43,791 nt of DNA from a virus: positions 1 through 43,791 of IMG/VR virus record IMGVR_UViG_3300005288_000021. One strand, written 5' to 3'. Below are positions 15,267 to 23,895 of this stretch, in pieces. Below the pieces are notes generated by a model that searched no databases, was not told the origin of the DNA, and saw only the letters and a list, made by a program, of their open reading frames with translations. The translations under genes were made by a program, and so were the position numbers. Position 1 is the first letter of the stretch. Each line of letters opens with the position of its first letter.

Positions 15267-17111
15267 ATGTCCAACACTTATCCCACTTCAGACATCCCTT
15301 TGGGCTCAACATCGCCCAAGGTTTTGTACAACAACGCGTCGAATTTTGATGAGTTCTCGGTTTCTCCGAATCCTACATTCACTGACCGTTACAACAAGTT
15401 GCGCAAGACTATCGCCGGAATGGAGATGGACTTTCAAGACTTCCTTGTGCAGAGCGGCTACCGATATATTGGAGCGGATTACGTTGATGGTGTACCTGGC
15501 CTCACGTTTACTTCACGCAACCAGTACACGGTTCGTGCTGGCATTGCGTACCGCCTGGCAGTTACTGCCCCAATCCCCTACGTAACGACAGGCGTTTGGG
15601 CCACAGACCAGCCGAACTTTCTCGCGTTCGAACTCGATTCAATTTTGTTGGCTGATCTTGCTAACAACTTCGACCCATTGAAGGGTGCCGGGATGATCGG
15701 CTACGCCGGTCGCACGGTTTACGCCCGGCTGCAAGACGTAGTGAATGTCTTGGACTATGGCGCTGACCCTACCGGGGCGACCGACTCACTTGCTGCGTTT
15801 AACGCGGCGCGGGACAAACTTATGACCTCCGGTGATTTCCGGGGCGGTAAGATCGTTATTCCCAATGGCTATTACAAGTTGTCCGGGGAATGGACCTTCA
15901 CGGCTGGGGCGTCGATTGTCCACAACATCACGATTGTCGGGAACGGCATCCTGTGTGTCACGCTCGACTTCACGAGTGCGCCGAGTGGAACTGACGGTAT
16001 CCGTTTCACTGGGGCGGGTGCGCACGTAGTAGTTAATGGCTTTATGATACGTGCCGCAAAACGTCACGGCCTTGTGTTCGAAACTTGCCATGAAATATCT
16101 GTACAAGAAATTCGCGTACAGAACTGTATCGGTGACGGAATTCATTTTAACGATACTTTTATGTGCAGTTTGTCAGATATCTGGTCCACTACGAACGGAG
16201 GCAACGGCATAACTTTTGCGCAAAAACATACGTCTGTCACTGGATACCGTGTATACACCAACGATAACGTTGGCATTGGCTTGTCGATAAATGGTATGAC
16301 GTATAGCGCATTTATCGCGTGCGGCTCCGACAACAATAACAAAGGTTATTCTGTTTCCAACGTGCGAGGGTTGGTGTTCCTTGGCTGCGGCGCAGAGGCT
16401 AACAAGACCGACGCATGGTATGTGTTCTCAAGCAACGCATCGCAGGGCACGCTACCTGTTGAATTCCGCTACATCAACGGCCTTGAATTGATCGGCTGTG
16501 CCGGCTATTTCAACAGCGCCGGGAACCCTGGATTGTTTGGCGGGTTTATCACTGTGATCGCGAATGACGCGAACCCCATCCAGTTCTCAATGAAAGGGTG
16601 CGGTTCGGCGCGCGCAAACGTAGCGGACTTTTCCGTTATTCTTTCGGGCGCTACTGGGCCAATCACCTACACCGACGATGGTGCTCGACACGACGCACAG
16701 TATTCGATAACCGGCAACGTTATGCCGACTGACTACTACGAAACCATCGTACCTTCAGGATCTTCGCTATCCCTGACGACTTCTGTCACTCGCAGCATCG
16801 CTTCCATCACGTTGCCTGCTGGTGATTGGGAAGTGAGCGGCAAAGTGTTGTTCACTCCGAACGGTTCTACCGCCGTAGCTGGCTACTATGCCGGGATCGG
16901 TATCACGCCAAACGCGCTGCCGACTGAGCATGACTACTCGACTGGCGGCGTGGGCTATACCCGGACACCGATAGCGGCCACTTTCGATCTGCTGCCACCG
17001 GTTACCCGGATACGTTCGCAAGGTTCAACGGTTGTGTTCCTGCAAGCCCAGGCGGCATTTTCATCGGGGCCCCTGGTGGCCGCTGGTAAAATCATGGCGC
17101 GTAAGCTGTGA
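15267..17111 (+). CDS. Tailspike with pectate lyase-type beta helix (probable depolymerase)
   Basis: 614 aa; ATG at 15267 with TAAGGG before it. Residues 1-135 form an attachment domain (LGSTSPKVLYNNASNFDEFS, TDRYNKLRKTIAGMEMDF) also found in podovirus and siphovirus spikes. DVVNVLDYGADPTGATDSLA near residue 155 is the signature start of the pectate_lyase_3 right-handed beta helix, followed by many short turns with repeated Ile/Val/Asn positions. The C-terminal 130 residues form a beta-sandwich-like cap. Such trimers bind and often cleave bacterial polysaccharide. The stop overlaps the next GTG. Confidence 0.9.
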   Translation: MSNTYPTSDIPLGSTSPKVLYNNASNFDEFSVSPNPTFTDRYNKLRKTIAGMEMDFQDFLVQSGYRYIGADYVDGVPGLTFTSRNQYTVRAGIAYRLAVTAPIPYVTTGVWATDQPNFLAFELDSILLADLANNFDPLKGAGMIGYAGRTVYARLQDVVNVLDYGADPTGATDSLAAFNAARDKLMTSGDFRGGKIVIPNGYYKLSGEWTFTAGASIVHNITIVGNGILCVTLDFTSAPSGTDGIRFTGAGAHVVVNGFMIRAAKRHGLVFETCHEISVQEIRVQNCIGDGIHFNDTFMCSLSDIWSTTNGGNGITFAQKHTSVTGYRVYTNDNVGIGLSINGMTYSAFIACGSDNNNKGYSVSNVRGLVFLGCGAEANKTDAWYVFSSNASQGTLPVEFRYINGLELIGCAGYFNSAGNPGLFGGFITVIANDANPIQFSMKGCGSARANVADFSVILSGATGPITYTDDGARHDAQYSITGNVMPTDYYETIVPSGSSLSLTTSVTRSIASITLPAGDWEVSGKVLFTPNGSTAVAGYYAGIGITPNALPTEHDYSTGGVGYTRTPIAATFDLLPPVTRIRSQGSTVVFLQAQAAFSSGPLVAAGKIMARKL

Positions 17112-17599
17112 GCCAGATACTTGACGAAGTGAATGCGAGCGGCGGAAACGTCGCTTACATCCGCTCGCTTGAACTGACGTGCGCCGCGTGGCCAGAGTCC
17201 AAGGCCGTATGCACCGGTTTCAGGGACAAGCTTATGGGCACTGAAGACGGGCGAACACTTCTTTTCCGTGCCATCAATCTTGGCGTGTCTCTACCTTCAA
17301 AGGACAATAAAGGTAGCCAGACTTTGGCATTTGCTACGGATAATACTACCGGCGAAGTTTCGGAACTGGTCGACCTGGCCGTCGAAGCTAACGCTACGGT
17401 TAATGTCATCTACCGTACTTATTTGTCGAGCAATCTAAGCGCCCCGGCTGAACGTCCATATCGGATGGTAGTCCTTGGCGGGGAACTACAAGGGGTTATC
17501 GCCAACCTGCAATGCGGTTATTTCAACATTCTGCTCACTGCTTACCCCCGTCGATATTTGACACCGGACTACGCCCCCGGTCTTAGGTACATCATATGA
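17108..17599 (+). CDS. DUF1833 minor tail protein
   Basis: 163 aa beginning at GTG 17108, which overlaps the tailspike stop (GTGA). LELTCAAWPESKAVCTGFRD, LASTDNTTGEV-like strands and the ending NLQCGYFNILLTAYPRRYLT followed by YAPGLRY are typical of the DUF1833 family, which precedes the NlpC/P60-type gene in many siphovirus tail-tip clusters. It probably belongs to the tail hub, with a role like lambda gpL. Confidence 0.88.
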   Translation: MSQILDEVNASGGNVAYIRSLELTCAAWPESKAVCTGFRDKLMGTEDGRTLLFRAINLGVSLPSKDNKGSQTLAFATDNTTGEVSELVDLAVEANATVNVIYRTYLSSNLSAPAERPYRMVVLGGELQGVIANLQCGYFNILLTAYPRRYLTPDYAPGLRYII

Positions 17600-17988
17600 G
17601 TTGGATAAACGACTACCTTGACAACGCAGTTTATGTTGACGGCGGGCGAGGGCCAGTTGGGTACGACTGCTGGGGCCTTGTGCGTGAGGTGCGAACGCTC
17701 CACCTTGGTCGGCAGCAACTCCCTGCATATGGCGAACTGCGCAACGACAATCCGCGCGCCTTTACCAAAGCATACCGAGCGGAGTCAGCCAAGCTTAAGG
17801 AGTGCGCGGCGCAGCATGGGGCAATTGCCGCAGTGATGATAGGTAATACCTGCGCCCACGTCGCCGTTGTGCTTGAGCTTTACGGGGAGTTGTGGATACT
17901 GGAAATCAATCCAGAAAAGGGAGCGCGGAAGCTCAGGCTCGAAACCTGGCAGCGCGACCATGTACAGGTGACTTTCCACGATGATTAA
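17596..17988 (+). CDS. NlpC/P60-like tail-tip protein
   Basis: 130 aa. GYDCWGLVREV (residues about 23-33) holds the catalytic-type cysteine of the NlpC/P60 papain-like fold, and CAHVAVVLELYGELWILEIN supplies the histidine strand. This places it with lambda gpK-like tail proteins that may open peptidoglycan or act as assembly peptidases. It overlaps DUF1833 by 4 nt and the tip protein by 8 nt. Confidence 0.85.
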   Translation: MSWINDYLDNAVYVDGGRGPVGYDCWGLVREVRTLHLGRQQLPAYGELRNDNPRAFTKAYRAESAKLKECAAQHGAIAAVMIGNTCAHVAVVLELYGELWILEINPEKGARKLRLETWQRDHVQVTFHDD

Positions 17989-20689
17989 GCTTTATAGCAG
18001 CGTGCTGGCCGGTGGTACTGAAGAAAGCTACCCGATCCAACACCAGCAAAACTTGCTGGCATGGCTGCACGCCAACGGTATCAGCCGGGATAAGGATCTG
18101 GAAAATCTGCCATTGGCAATCTTTGTCGACGGTGAACCTGTGTTGCCGCGTAACTGGGCGACAACTGAGCTTTATCAGTTCAGTGAAGTAGAAATGCTAC
18201 GCGTACCAGAAGGTACTGACCCTTTCTCGATAACCTTTGCATTGATCTTCGGCGCGCAGGCCGCTTTGAAGGCGTTGATGCCTAAGCTGCCGACCCAAAA
18301 GGGTAGCAACAACCGGCAAGGCCAGGGGCTTGACGAAGCGAACGCCAAGGGTAACAAGGTAAAGCTCAATTCTATTCGAACTCAATGCTTCGGCATGAAC
18401 CCGGCGCGATATCCAGATTTTGCCACGCCGAGCCGGCGCTACTTCGCTGCCTACGATGAGCAGCGTATTGAAATGTGCATGTTCGTCGGAGAAGGGTATT
18501 ACGAAATACCTGTGAGTCGTGTCAAGGTTGGCGAGACACCGATGAACACTCTAGGCTCTGATGCCAGGTTCTCGATATACAATCCTGGCGACACGCTGTT
18601 CTATGATCCGGCGCATCTGAATTGGTATCCAGCGCCAGAAGTTGGGCCGAGTTCGAGCGGTTCAGCCGGCCTTGATTTGACAGTGTCTCGAAATCTCACG
18701 ACTTTTGCGACTGCTTCAGCATTCACCTTCAACGCTAAAACTGTCGGAATTGCTGTCGGTGCCGGCGCTTTCCCTACGGACTGGACAGTCGGCCTGTTGC
18801 TGGTCATTGCCTCACCGTATCCGTACACCGTTGATGACGGTACAGGTACTGGCGGGCGCGATGTAATCAACGGTGACATCGCGCAACTAGCTATACCGAA
18901 TGGCGCAGTTATCGAGATACAGGGTAACAACGCTGGAACGTATGTTGTGTTCTCGCAGACTGCAACAACGATGCAACTGAACTACCTCGGCGGTGTGCCA
19001 GCGACTGGCCTGCAAATCGGCCCCGTGACGATGGTGATAGGTTATCCAGGGCTTCGATACAGAATCACCGCGATCACAGCTCAGCTGTTGACTGTGGATC
19101 GACTGCTTGAAAATGGCAGCATCGACCCGAGCTGGCCTGGTTGGACGGCACGAACCACTAGTCAGGGTCAGGTCCGCGTTGACGATTCGAACTTAACTGG
19201 TGGGTATCGCGGACCTTTCCCAGCGTGCCCCGCTGGTGAGTTATGCACCCACATCGAATGGTCTGTGTTGTTCACCACATTCATCGGTATCGGTCGCGAT
19301 GGTACAGAATACACCGTCCCGAGCGCCCACCAGTTCGAATACCGGGACATGGCCGTTGGTGGCGCATGGACGGTAATTGTTAAATCCATGAGCAACAACA
19401 CATTGGACAGCGGCGGCTACACCTTTCGGGAGGCGCTGCCTTACCCCATGCGCCCCGAATGCCGGATAAAACGTCTCCCTAAAACAGGGGGTGCAAACTC
19501 CAATGAAGTCAAAGACGACAGCCAATGGTACAGCCTGTTTGGCCTGCTATACGACCGCTCGCCTGTGAAATACGAAGGCATGACGATGATAACAGTCGAC
19601 ATTCGTGGTGGCGACCGTCTGAGCACCAGCGCAGAGAACCTTGTAGTGCTTGAATGTACCCGCAAGCTGCCGGTGCTGCGCGGCGGAGTGTGGCAACCAA
19701 TGCAGGCGACTCGCGAGATATCCGCTACGATTGGGCACATCTGTCGTGACGCTGGGTACTCTGACACTGAAGACCTGAACATTGCCGAGCTTGAACGGCT
19801 TGAGTCCACGCGCTGGACGCCGCGAGGCGAGTACTACGACAAGATCATAACTGACCAAGACACAGTAAAAGGCTATCTGCTGGAAGCATTAATACCTGGG
19901 ATGTCGGAGCTTACTATTGATCGCGGGGTCTTGACACCAGTTCGGGACGAAGCACGCGGCGAATCGTTCGACCACATTTACAACCCTCGCGTGATGCTCA
20001 AGCCAATGAAGCGCAACTTCACAGGGCCTGGTTTGCCGGATCAATTCAACGGTGTTGACGTTGAGTACTTCGACCACATCACCAAGCAGAATGAAACTGT
20101 TCAATGCCGTCTGCCGGGTGATGCTGGCACGAAGGTCAAGAAGGAAAAGCTTGAAGGGGTTGGTGACCGCACCAGAGCTTGGCGCTACGGGATGCGGGTG
20201 CGGCGCTCGTATCTGTATCGCCAAGGGTCTTACGAGTTCGAGACTGAACTTGCAGGTCTGAACAGCGCCTATTTTTCCTACGTCGGTCTCGGCGACTCGA
20301 CGCCAAAGTACGGTCAGAACGCTGAGCTCGTCAGCTATGAACCTGGGCCGCCTGTACGTCTCGGTGTCTCTGTGGCGCTGGACTGGTCGAAGCCTGGTGT
20401 TTACAAGGTGGTTGTTCGGCGCAAAGACGGCACGGCAGCGGGTCCCTATGTGGCTACGCGGGTTGATGACAAGACGTTCACTATTCCATCACTAGATTTC
20501 GTACCAACGTTCAATGACGATGGGGTGATGAATGCGATCATTCAGTTCGGGCATTCAGATCGCTGGATTTACCCGGCGATTATTACTGAGGTATCGCCCA
20601 AGGGTGTTAAAACCTGCTCGATGAAGGCCGTGAACTATGACGTTCGGATGTTCGCCGACGACGACAACTTCCCGCCGCCTTTGGCGTAG
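17981..20689 (+). CDS. Central tail tip protein (gpJ-like)
   Basis: 902 aa. N-terminal residues 1-75 have an ubiquitin-like beta-grasp pattern (GGTEESYPIQHQQNLLAWLH...FVDGEPVLPRNWATTEL), as in lambda gpI/J-type proteins. A hydrophobic segment (ITFALIFGAQAALKALMPKL) follows, then QCFGMNPARYPDFATPSRRY, and large beta-rich domains. It forms the tail tip that contacts the cell and opens the envelope. An apparent inserted Ig-like or carbohydrate-binding region spans about 225-390. It ends the tail operon, 33 nt before the holin. Confidence 0.9.
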   Translation: MIKLYSSVLAGGTEESYPIQHQQNLLAWLHANGISRDKDLENLPLAIFVDGEPVLPRNWATTELYQFSEVEMLRVPEGTDPFSITFALIFGAQAALKALMPKLPTQKGSNNRQGQGLDEANAKGNKVKLNSIRTQCFGMNPARYPDFATPSRRYFAAYDEQRIEMCMFVGEGYYEIPVSRVKVGETPMNTLGSDARFSIYNPGDTLFYDPAHLNWYPAPEVGPSSSGSAGLDLTVSRNLTTFATASAFTFNAKTVGIAVGAGAFPTDWTVGLLLVIASPYPYTVDDGTGTGGRDVINGDIAQLAIPNGAVIEIQGNNAGTYVVFSQTATTMQLNYLGGVPATGLQIGPVTMVIGYPGLRYRITAITAQLLTVDRLLENGSIDPSWPGWTARTTSQGQVRVDDSNLTGGYRGPFPACPAGELCTHIEWSVLFTTFIGIGRDGTEYTVPSAHQFEYRDMAVGGAWTVIVKSMSNNTLDSGGYTFREALPYPMRPECRIKRLPKTGGANSNEVKDDSQWYSLFGLLYDRSPVKYEGMTMITVDIRGGDRLSTSAENLVVLECTRKLPVLRGGVWQPMQATREISATIGHICRDAGYSDTEDLNIAELERLESTRWTPRGEYYDKIITDQDTVKGYLLEALIPGMSELTIDRGVLTPVRDEARGESFDHIYNPRVMLKPMKRNFTGPGLPDQFNGVDVEYFDHITKQNETVQCRLPGDAGTKVKKEKLEGVGDRTRAWRYGMRVRRSYLYRQGSYEFETELAGLNSAYFSYVGLGDSTPKYGQNAELVSYEPGPPVRLGVSVALDWSKPGVYKVVVRRKDGTAAGPYVATRVDDKTFTIPSLDFVPTFNDDGVMNAIIQFGHSDRWIYPAIITEVSPKGVKTCSMKAVNYDVRMFADDDNFPPPLA

Positions 20690-20722
20690 TGCTATCATGC
20701 GTCAAACGAGGAGGTATGGCGC

Positions 20723-21046
20723 ATGAGCCCATTGGAAAAGATTTTCGTAGACCTCGGCTTGGGTATCGCCGCATTTATCGGTGCCCTGGTCGGGGTCTTC
20801 GCGCAAAAAGAGGTGGCAACTTGGCGGCAAGGTATTGTTTTTGTTCTTAGCGGGCTGGCGATAGGCTACTATGTAACGCCTCTAGTCCTTGACTTATACT
20901 CGATCAAGACAGAATTGACCGGGGCGGTTGGCTTTCTTCTAGGTGCGTTTGGCGGAGCCATCGCAGCCGCCGTATTCAAAGCACTAGGGAACCTGGATCT
21001 CTTGGAGCTGGTCAAAAACCGCATTGGCGGAGGAGATCCCAAGTGA
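20723..21046 (+). CDS. Holin-like membrane protein
   Basis: 107 aa with three hydrophobic segments: about 10-26 (LGLGIAAFIGALVGVFA), 36-56 (GIVFVLSGLAIGYYVTPLVL) and 68-88 (GAVGFLLGAFGGAIAAAVF), then a charged C-terminus. That is the layout of a class I holin, which opens the inner membrane at lysis time. A strong ribosome site (GAGGAGGT) precedes the ATG. It is the first gene of a complete lysis cassette, and its stop overlaps the next start. Confidence 0.85.
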   Translation: MSPLEKIFVDLGLGIAAFIGALVGVFAQKEVATWRQGIVFVLSGLAIGYYVTPLVLDLYSIKTELTGAVGFLLGAFGGAIAAAVFKALGNLDLLELVKNRIGGGDPK

Positions 21047-21324
21047 TGCAAACGGTAAGCCTTATAGCGGTTGGCCTGATAGTCATTCATGCAATTTGGT
21101 GTTTGCTATCCCCTCGTGTAAGTGATGGGGTCTTGGGCAAGTTCCTGTACCTCACACTCTCCCTGGCGGCGTTTGCTTTTCTGAGCAGTCCGTCCCCTTT
21201 CTCCCAAATGTTGCTCAATATCAGCTTCGCCAGCATCGCCGTACGCCACTGGTGGATGAAAACCTACTGGGCGCAGGTAAAGCGGCGTATTCTTCATTAC
21301 GTCCACTCACACGGTAAACACTGA
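21043..21324 (+). CDS. Second small membrane protein of the lysis cassette
   Basis: 93 aa from GTG 21043 (GTGATG; the ATG at 21046 is equally possible). GGAGGAG stands 7 nt before the GTG. Three hydrophobic stretches are visible (VSLIAVGLIVIHAIWCLL; YLTLSLAAFAFLSS; MLLNISFASIAVRHWW), with a basic C-terminus. In Pseudomonas phages a second membrane protein often sits between the holin and endolysin, and can be an antiholin or a partner holin; sequence alone does not decide. Confidence 0.8.
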   Translation: MMQTVSLIAVGLIVIHAIWCLLSPRVSDGVLGKFLYLTLSLAAFAFLSSPSPFSQMLLNISFASIAVRHWWMKTYWAQVKRRILHYVHSHGKH

Positions 21325-21854
21325 TGAATGCCGCTACCTTGTCAGAGGCTATGAACATTCCGCTCGCTCGCGCACAGAAGTGGGCCGACGCGCTTACAGC
21401 GGCTATGGCCGGCGGGCAGATCAACACCAGACTTCGCATCGCTGCATTCCTGGCGCAGATCGGCCACGAGAGCGGTTCTCTGGTCTACAGCAAAGAGCTG
21501 GGAGGCCCGAGCTACTTTGCCAAGTACGACGGGCGCAAAGACCTTGGCAACACGCAGCAGGGCGACGGCGCCAGGTTTTGCGGTCGCGGGCTGATTCAGA
21601 TAACCGGCCGGGCGAACTACGGCCGCGCCAGTCAAGCGCTTTTCGGCGACGATCGGCTGTTGAAGAACCCCGAGCTTTTGGAACAGCCGGAGTGGGCGGC
21701 GAAGTCTGCCGTCTGGTACTGGTCGACGCGCAACCTGAATGCGTTGGCGGATCAGGATCGGTTCATCGACATTACCCGGGCGATCAACGGCGGCACCAAT
21801 GGACTCGAGGACAGGAAGGCGCGCTACCGTTACGCGCTGGCGGTTCTGAAGTGA
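21324..21854 (+). CDS. Endolysin, GH19 (chitinase-like) glycosidase
   Basis: 176 aa, single-domain size. AAFLAQIGHESGSL (residues 40-53) carries the catalytic glutamate E49; E58 in VYSKELGG is the likely second. FCGRGLIQITGRANYGR and KSAVWYWSTRNLNALAD are the other conserved blocks of GH19 phage endolysins, which cut the glycan strand of peptidoglycan. No signal peptide is seen, so it needs the holin for release. TGATG overlap with the gene before and GTGA with Rz after. Confidence 0.95.
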   Translation: MNAATLSEAMNIPLARAQKWADALTAAMAGGQINTRLRIAAFLAQIGHESGSLVYSKELGGPSYFAKYDGRKDLGNTQQGDGARFCGRGLIQITGRANYGRASQALFGDDRLLKNPELLEQPEWAAKSAVWYWSTRNLNALADQDRFIDITRAINGGTNGLEDRKARYRYALAVLK

Positions 21855-22312
21855 TCCCCGGTTACGGCTACATCGCTGCAGCTATCCTCGGCGCCTGCTC
21901 CGCGTGGTACGTCCAGGGGTTGCGCTGGGAGACGGATGTACAGGAACGCGATCTGGCAACCGCTAAGGCGATCGCCGCGAACGTAGATACAGTGAACCAA
22001 CAGCTAATCGCGTCACGCGCACAGACGGAAGCCATTCGGGCGACGTTCATCGAGTATAAGGCAGGTAAAGAAAATGAGACGAATGCTCTTGAGCGGGCTG
22101 TTGCTGATGGTACTAAGCGGCTGTCAATCCGCGCCACCTGTCCCGCAGCAGTGCGCGCCGATGGAACCGTTCCCGGCGGAACTGTCAGCGGAACCGCAGA
22201 ACTTACAGCCGAAGCTGGACGCGCTTATTGGGATCTGCGAAGAGGACTCGACCGGCAGTACGCCGAGTTGCAGTTCTGCCGGTCGGAATTGAGGAAGCGA
22301 TCAGCGAAATAA
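21851..22312 (+). CDS. Inner-membrane spanin Rz (i-spanin)
   Basis: 153 aa from GTG 21851, which overlaps the endolysin stop. Residues 3-22 are a membrane anchor (YGYIAAAILGACSAWYVQGL), followed by a long charged coiled coil (TDVQERDLATAKAIAANVD, EYKAGKENETNALERAV), and a C-terminal part TAEAGRAYWDLRRGLDRQY as in the DUF2514/Rz group. It spans the periplasm and, with Rz1, fuses inner and outer membranes in the last step of lysis. The Rz1 gene is embedded in its +1 frame. Its last 12 nt overlap the end of a convergent leftward gene. Confidence 0.88.
   Translation: MIPGYGYIAAAILGACSAWYVQGLRWETDVQERDLATAKAIAANVDTVNQQLIASRAQTEAIRATFIEYKAGKENETNALERAVADGTKRLSIRATCPAAVRADGTVPGGTVSGTAELTAEAGRAYWDLRRGLDRQYAELQFCRSELRKRSAK
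22074..22292 (+). CDS. Outer-membrane spanin lipoprotein Rz1 (o-spanin)
   Basis: 72 aa nested wholly within Rz in another frame. It starts MRRMLLSGLLLMVLSGCQSA, a textbook lipoprotein signal with lipobox LSGC and acylated Cys17. The mature part is short and proline-rich (APPVPQQCAPMEPFPAE), like other Rz1 proteins. It would anchor in the outer membrane and bind the C-terminus of Rz. Confidence 0.88.
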   Translation: MRRMLLSGLLLMVLSGCQSAPPVPQQCAPMEPFPAELSAEPQNLQPKLDALIGICEEDSTGSTPSCSSAGRN

Positions 22313-22609
22313 GTAAAGCATTACGCTGGCGGCGATGGCCGCGCCGATAAAGAAGCTCCAGAAATGCAGAACCTTTTTCACGACAGTTGGGCCGTAGATA
22401 ACCTTCGGAAGTTCATCACCTTTACGAACAATGTTGAAGTGGGACAAAAGATGGCGCGCCTGATCTTGCTCACGACCTTTGCAAGCGCCTAGGGCGTCCT
22501 GTAGATCGCGCATAAGCTGATAGGTTTGCGCCGCTTCTAAGCTGTCATGGAACGTCCCGTCTCGGGCTTCCCATTTCTCTACCTTCTTGATCTGCTTCAG
22601 TTCACTCAC
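22301..22609 (-). CDS. Small C-tail-anchored membrane protein
   Basis: 102 aa from GTG 22609, which has GAGGAG upstream; an in-frame ATG at 22636 is less well placed. The N-terminal 75 residues are charged and helical (MSELKQIKKVEKWEARDGTF, EAAQTYQLMRDLQDALG), and the C-terminus is one hydrophobic helix (FWSFFIGAAIAASVMLYLF). I recognise no family. It is the last gene of the long leftward operon and converges with Rz, overlapping its end by 12 nt without a visible terminator. Confidence 0.7.
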   Translation of the reverse strand: MSELKQIKKVEKWEARDGTFHDSLEAAQTYQLMRDLQDALGACKGREQDQARHLLSHFNIVRKGDELPKVIYGPTVVKKVLHFWSFFIGAAIAASVMLYLFR

Positions 22610-22748
22610 ACCAATACTCCTCTTCCTCAGTTGCATTTTGCGCAGCGGCTGTTGCCTGGCAGATAACCTGGGCGTCCTGCGTGAAGTACGCGGCCACTGG
22701 CACCGGGCCGTTTGCGGTTAGCATGTAGAGCATCGCTAGGATTTTCAT
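22602..22748 (-). CDS. Small unknown protein, possibly exported
   Basis: 48 aa. It starts MKILAMLYMLTANGPVPVAA, a weak signal-like hydrophobic start, and ends in an acidic stretch TEEEEYWCE with two cysteines overall. The ATG directly follows the stop of the upstream gene, and its stop overlaps the next GTG start, so it fits the coupled chain of this operon. No family is recognised. Confidence 0.6.
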   Translation of the reverse strand: MKILAMLYMLTANGPVPVAAYFTQDAQVICQATAAAQNATEEEEYWCE

Positions 22749-23354
22749 TTAGTCCGCCTTCTTGGCTTTGTGCTGGGCGACCAGTGATAGGTAAATTTCG
22801 CCCAAGGCTTTTTGCGTGATCTTTTTCCAGTTCGGGACTTGTGCTACTGGGCGCAAACCGTCGATGTCGTGACGCATCCTAGTGCCGACAGTAGCTGTAC
22901 CGTCTTCAGCAAAGTCCGCCATCAAAGGGCGGTACAGCCAAGGGTCATGGCGTTTGCACGCCTTCATCCACTTCTCGTTAAAAGCGTACTGTTCGTCCGA
23001 CCAGCGCCATTCAGGCATTCGCATCAACGTGGGACGGTGGAAGTACGAAACGCCGACGTTCGACCACCAGCAAAGAGTCCCGTCTTTAACGCTTTCGCAC
23101 AGATAGCTTTCACCACCACGCTCGAACTTGATTTCGCGCAGCCAAGACAAACGCCACGCGCTTTGAGGTGCGGACTCCAATCTGATCAGATCACCGATTT
23201 TAGCGCTGTCACCGCTTGAGAACCCTGTCGAGACGAACCCTATAGAACCCCCTGTGGTTCGGGGGTATTCGCTTTCCGAATTCTCATAGATCCGCGATAC
23301 GCCGAATTGGATCAGGTAGTCGACAATCGCTGCGTAGGCTTTAGTGTTTTGCAT
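22749..23354 (-). CDS. Unknown protein of the early leftward region
   Basis: 201 aa from ATG 23354 (MQNTKAYAAIVDYLIQFGVS). A TTG 33 nt upstream is an alternative start, but the promoter at 23387-23415 would then leave almost no leader. It is rich in Trp and charged residues (SAWRLSWLREIKFERGGE; MRMPEWRWSDEQYAFNEKWM; VPNWKKITQKALGEIYLSLV). I recognise no family. It is the first gene of a short leftward unit ending against the lysis genes. Confidence 0.7.
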   Translation of the reverse strand: MQNTKAYAAIVDYLIQFGVSRIYENSESEYPRTTGGSIGFVSTGFSSGDSAKIGDLIRLESAPQSAWRLSWLREIKFERGGESYLCESVKDGTLCWWSNVGVSYFHRPTLMRMPEWRWSDEQYAFNEKWMKACKRHDPWLYRPLMADFAEDGTATVGTRMRHDIDGLRPVAQVPNWKKITQKALGEIYLSLVAQHKAKKAD

Positions 23355-23386
23355 TCCCGTATCCCTGAACTTATTTAAGTAACGCA

Positions 23387-23415
23387 AGGATATACAACCT
23401 TCCTCTTGTAGTCAA
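23387..23415 (-). promoter_or_regulatory. Leftward sigma70-type promoter with operator-like inverted repeat
   Basis: On the minus strand: TTGACT (23415-23410), 17-nt spacer, TATCCT (23392-23387). The spacer is filled by a perfect inverted repeat TACAA, 8 nt, TTGTA (23393-23410). It would drive the genes from 23354 down to 22301. Confidence 0.6.
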
Positions 23416-23895
23416 CTATTCCGCTTCACTCCTTTTCGCGGCCCGCACCATGCGAGCGCCGAAGAATTCGACTTTCTCAGCGTTGTATAGCGCTTTGTTG
23501 TCCGCCTTTACCGCGCCGCCCATGCGGCCAGTGCAGGTACGCCAGATCGCTTTAAACGCTTCACCTTCTGCGAAGGTCATGCCAAGCGCTTCGATAATGT
23601 CGATGCTCTCCGTGGTATACGGTTCGCCTCCGCTTATAGGATCAGCGACGAGGCATTTGTAATAGTCGACGCTGCCGCCGGTTTTCTGTTGAGTGTCTTC
23701 AGCGGACGGATTACGCAAAGCCGCTATAGAACCAGCTCCGAGCTTTGAAGCCTTCTCCCATGCGCACCACGCCATATCCGTAGTGAAGTCTGCGTAGACG
23801 AAGTCAACGTCGTCTCGCTCCTTACCGTCTTGCGTAGGAATAAACCATGGTTTTTCTTTCGCCCAGTTTTCAAATTCTTCCCGTACTGTTTTCAT
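23416..23895 (-). CDS. Unknown phage protein with a DUF3310-like C-terminal half
   Basis: 159 aa from ATG 23895, which has AAGGAG upstream and overlaps the helicase stop. The N-terminal part (KTVREEFENWAKEKPWFIP; FTTDMAWCAWEKASKLGAG) resembles the small linker region seen in many phage hypothetical proteins. The C-terminal part SVDYYKCLVADPISGGEPYT followed by SIDIIEALGM and FKAIWRTCTGRMGGAVKADN resembles DUF3310-like proteins (IEAI...KYIWR patterns). Function unknown. It follows the helicase in the leftward operon. Confidence 0.75.
   Translation of the reverse strand: MKTVREEFENWAKEKPWFIPTQDGKERDDVDFVYADFTTDMAWCAWEKASKLGAGSIAALRNPSAEDTQQKTGGSVDYYKCLVADPISGGEPYTTESIDIIEALGMTFAEGEAFKAIWRTCTGRMGGAVKADNKALYNAEKVEFFGARMVRAAKRSEAE

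Noticed and set aside
23240-23275. Hairpin ACCCCC/GGGGGT as a terminator
   Set aside because: It lies inside the coding region of 22749-23354 and is not followed by a run of T on either strand.
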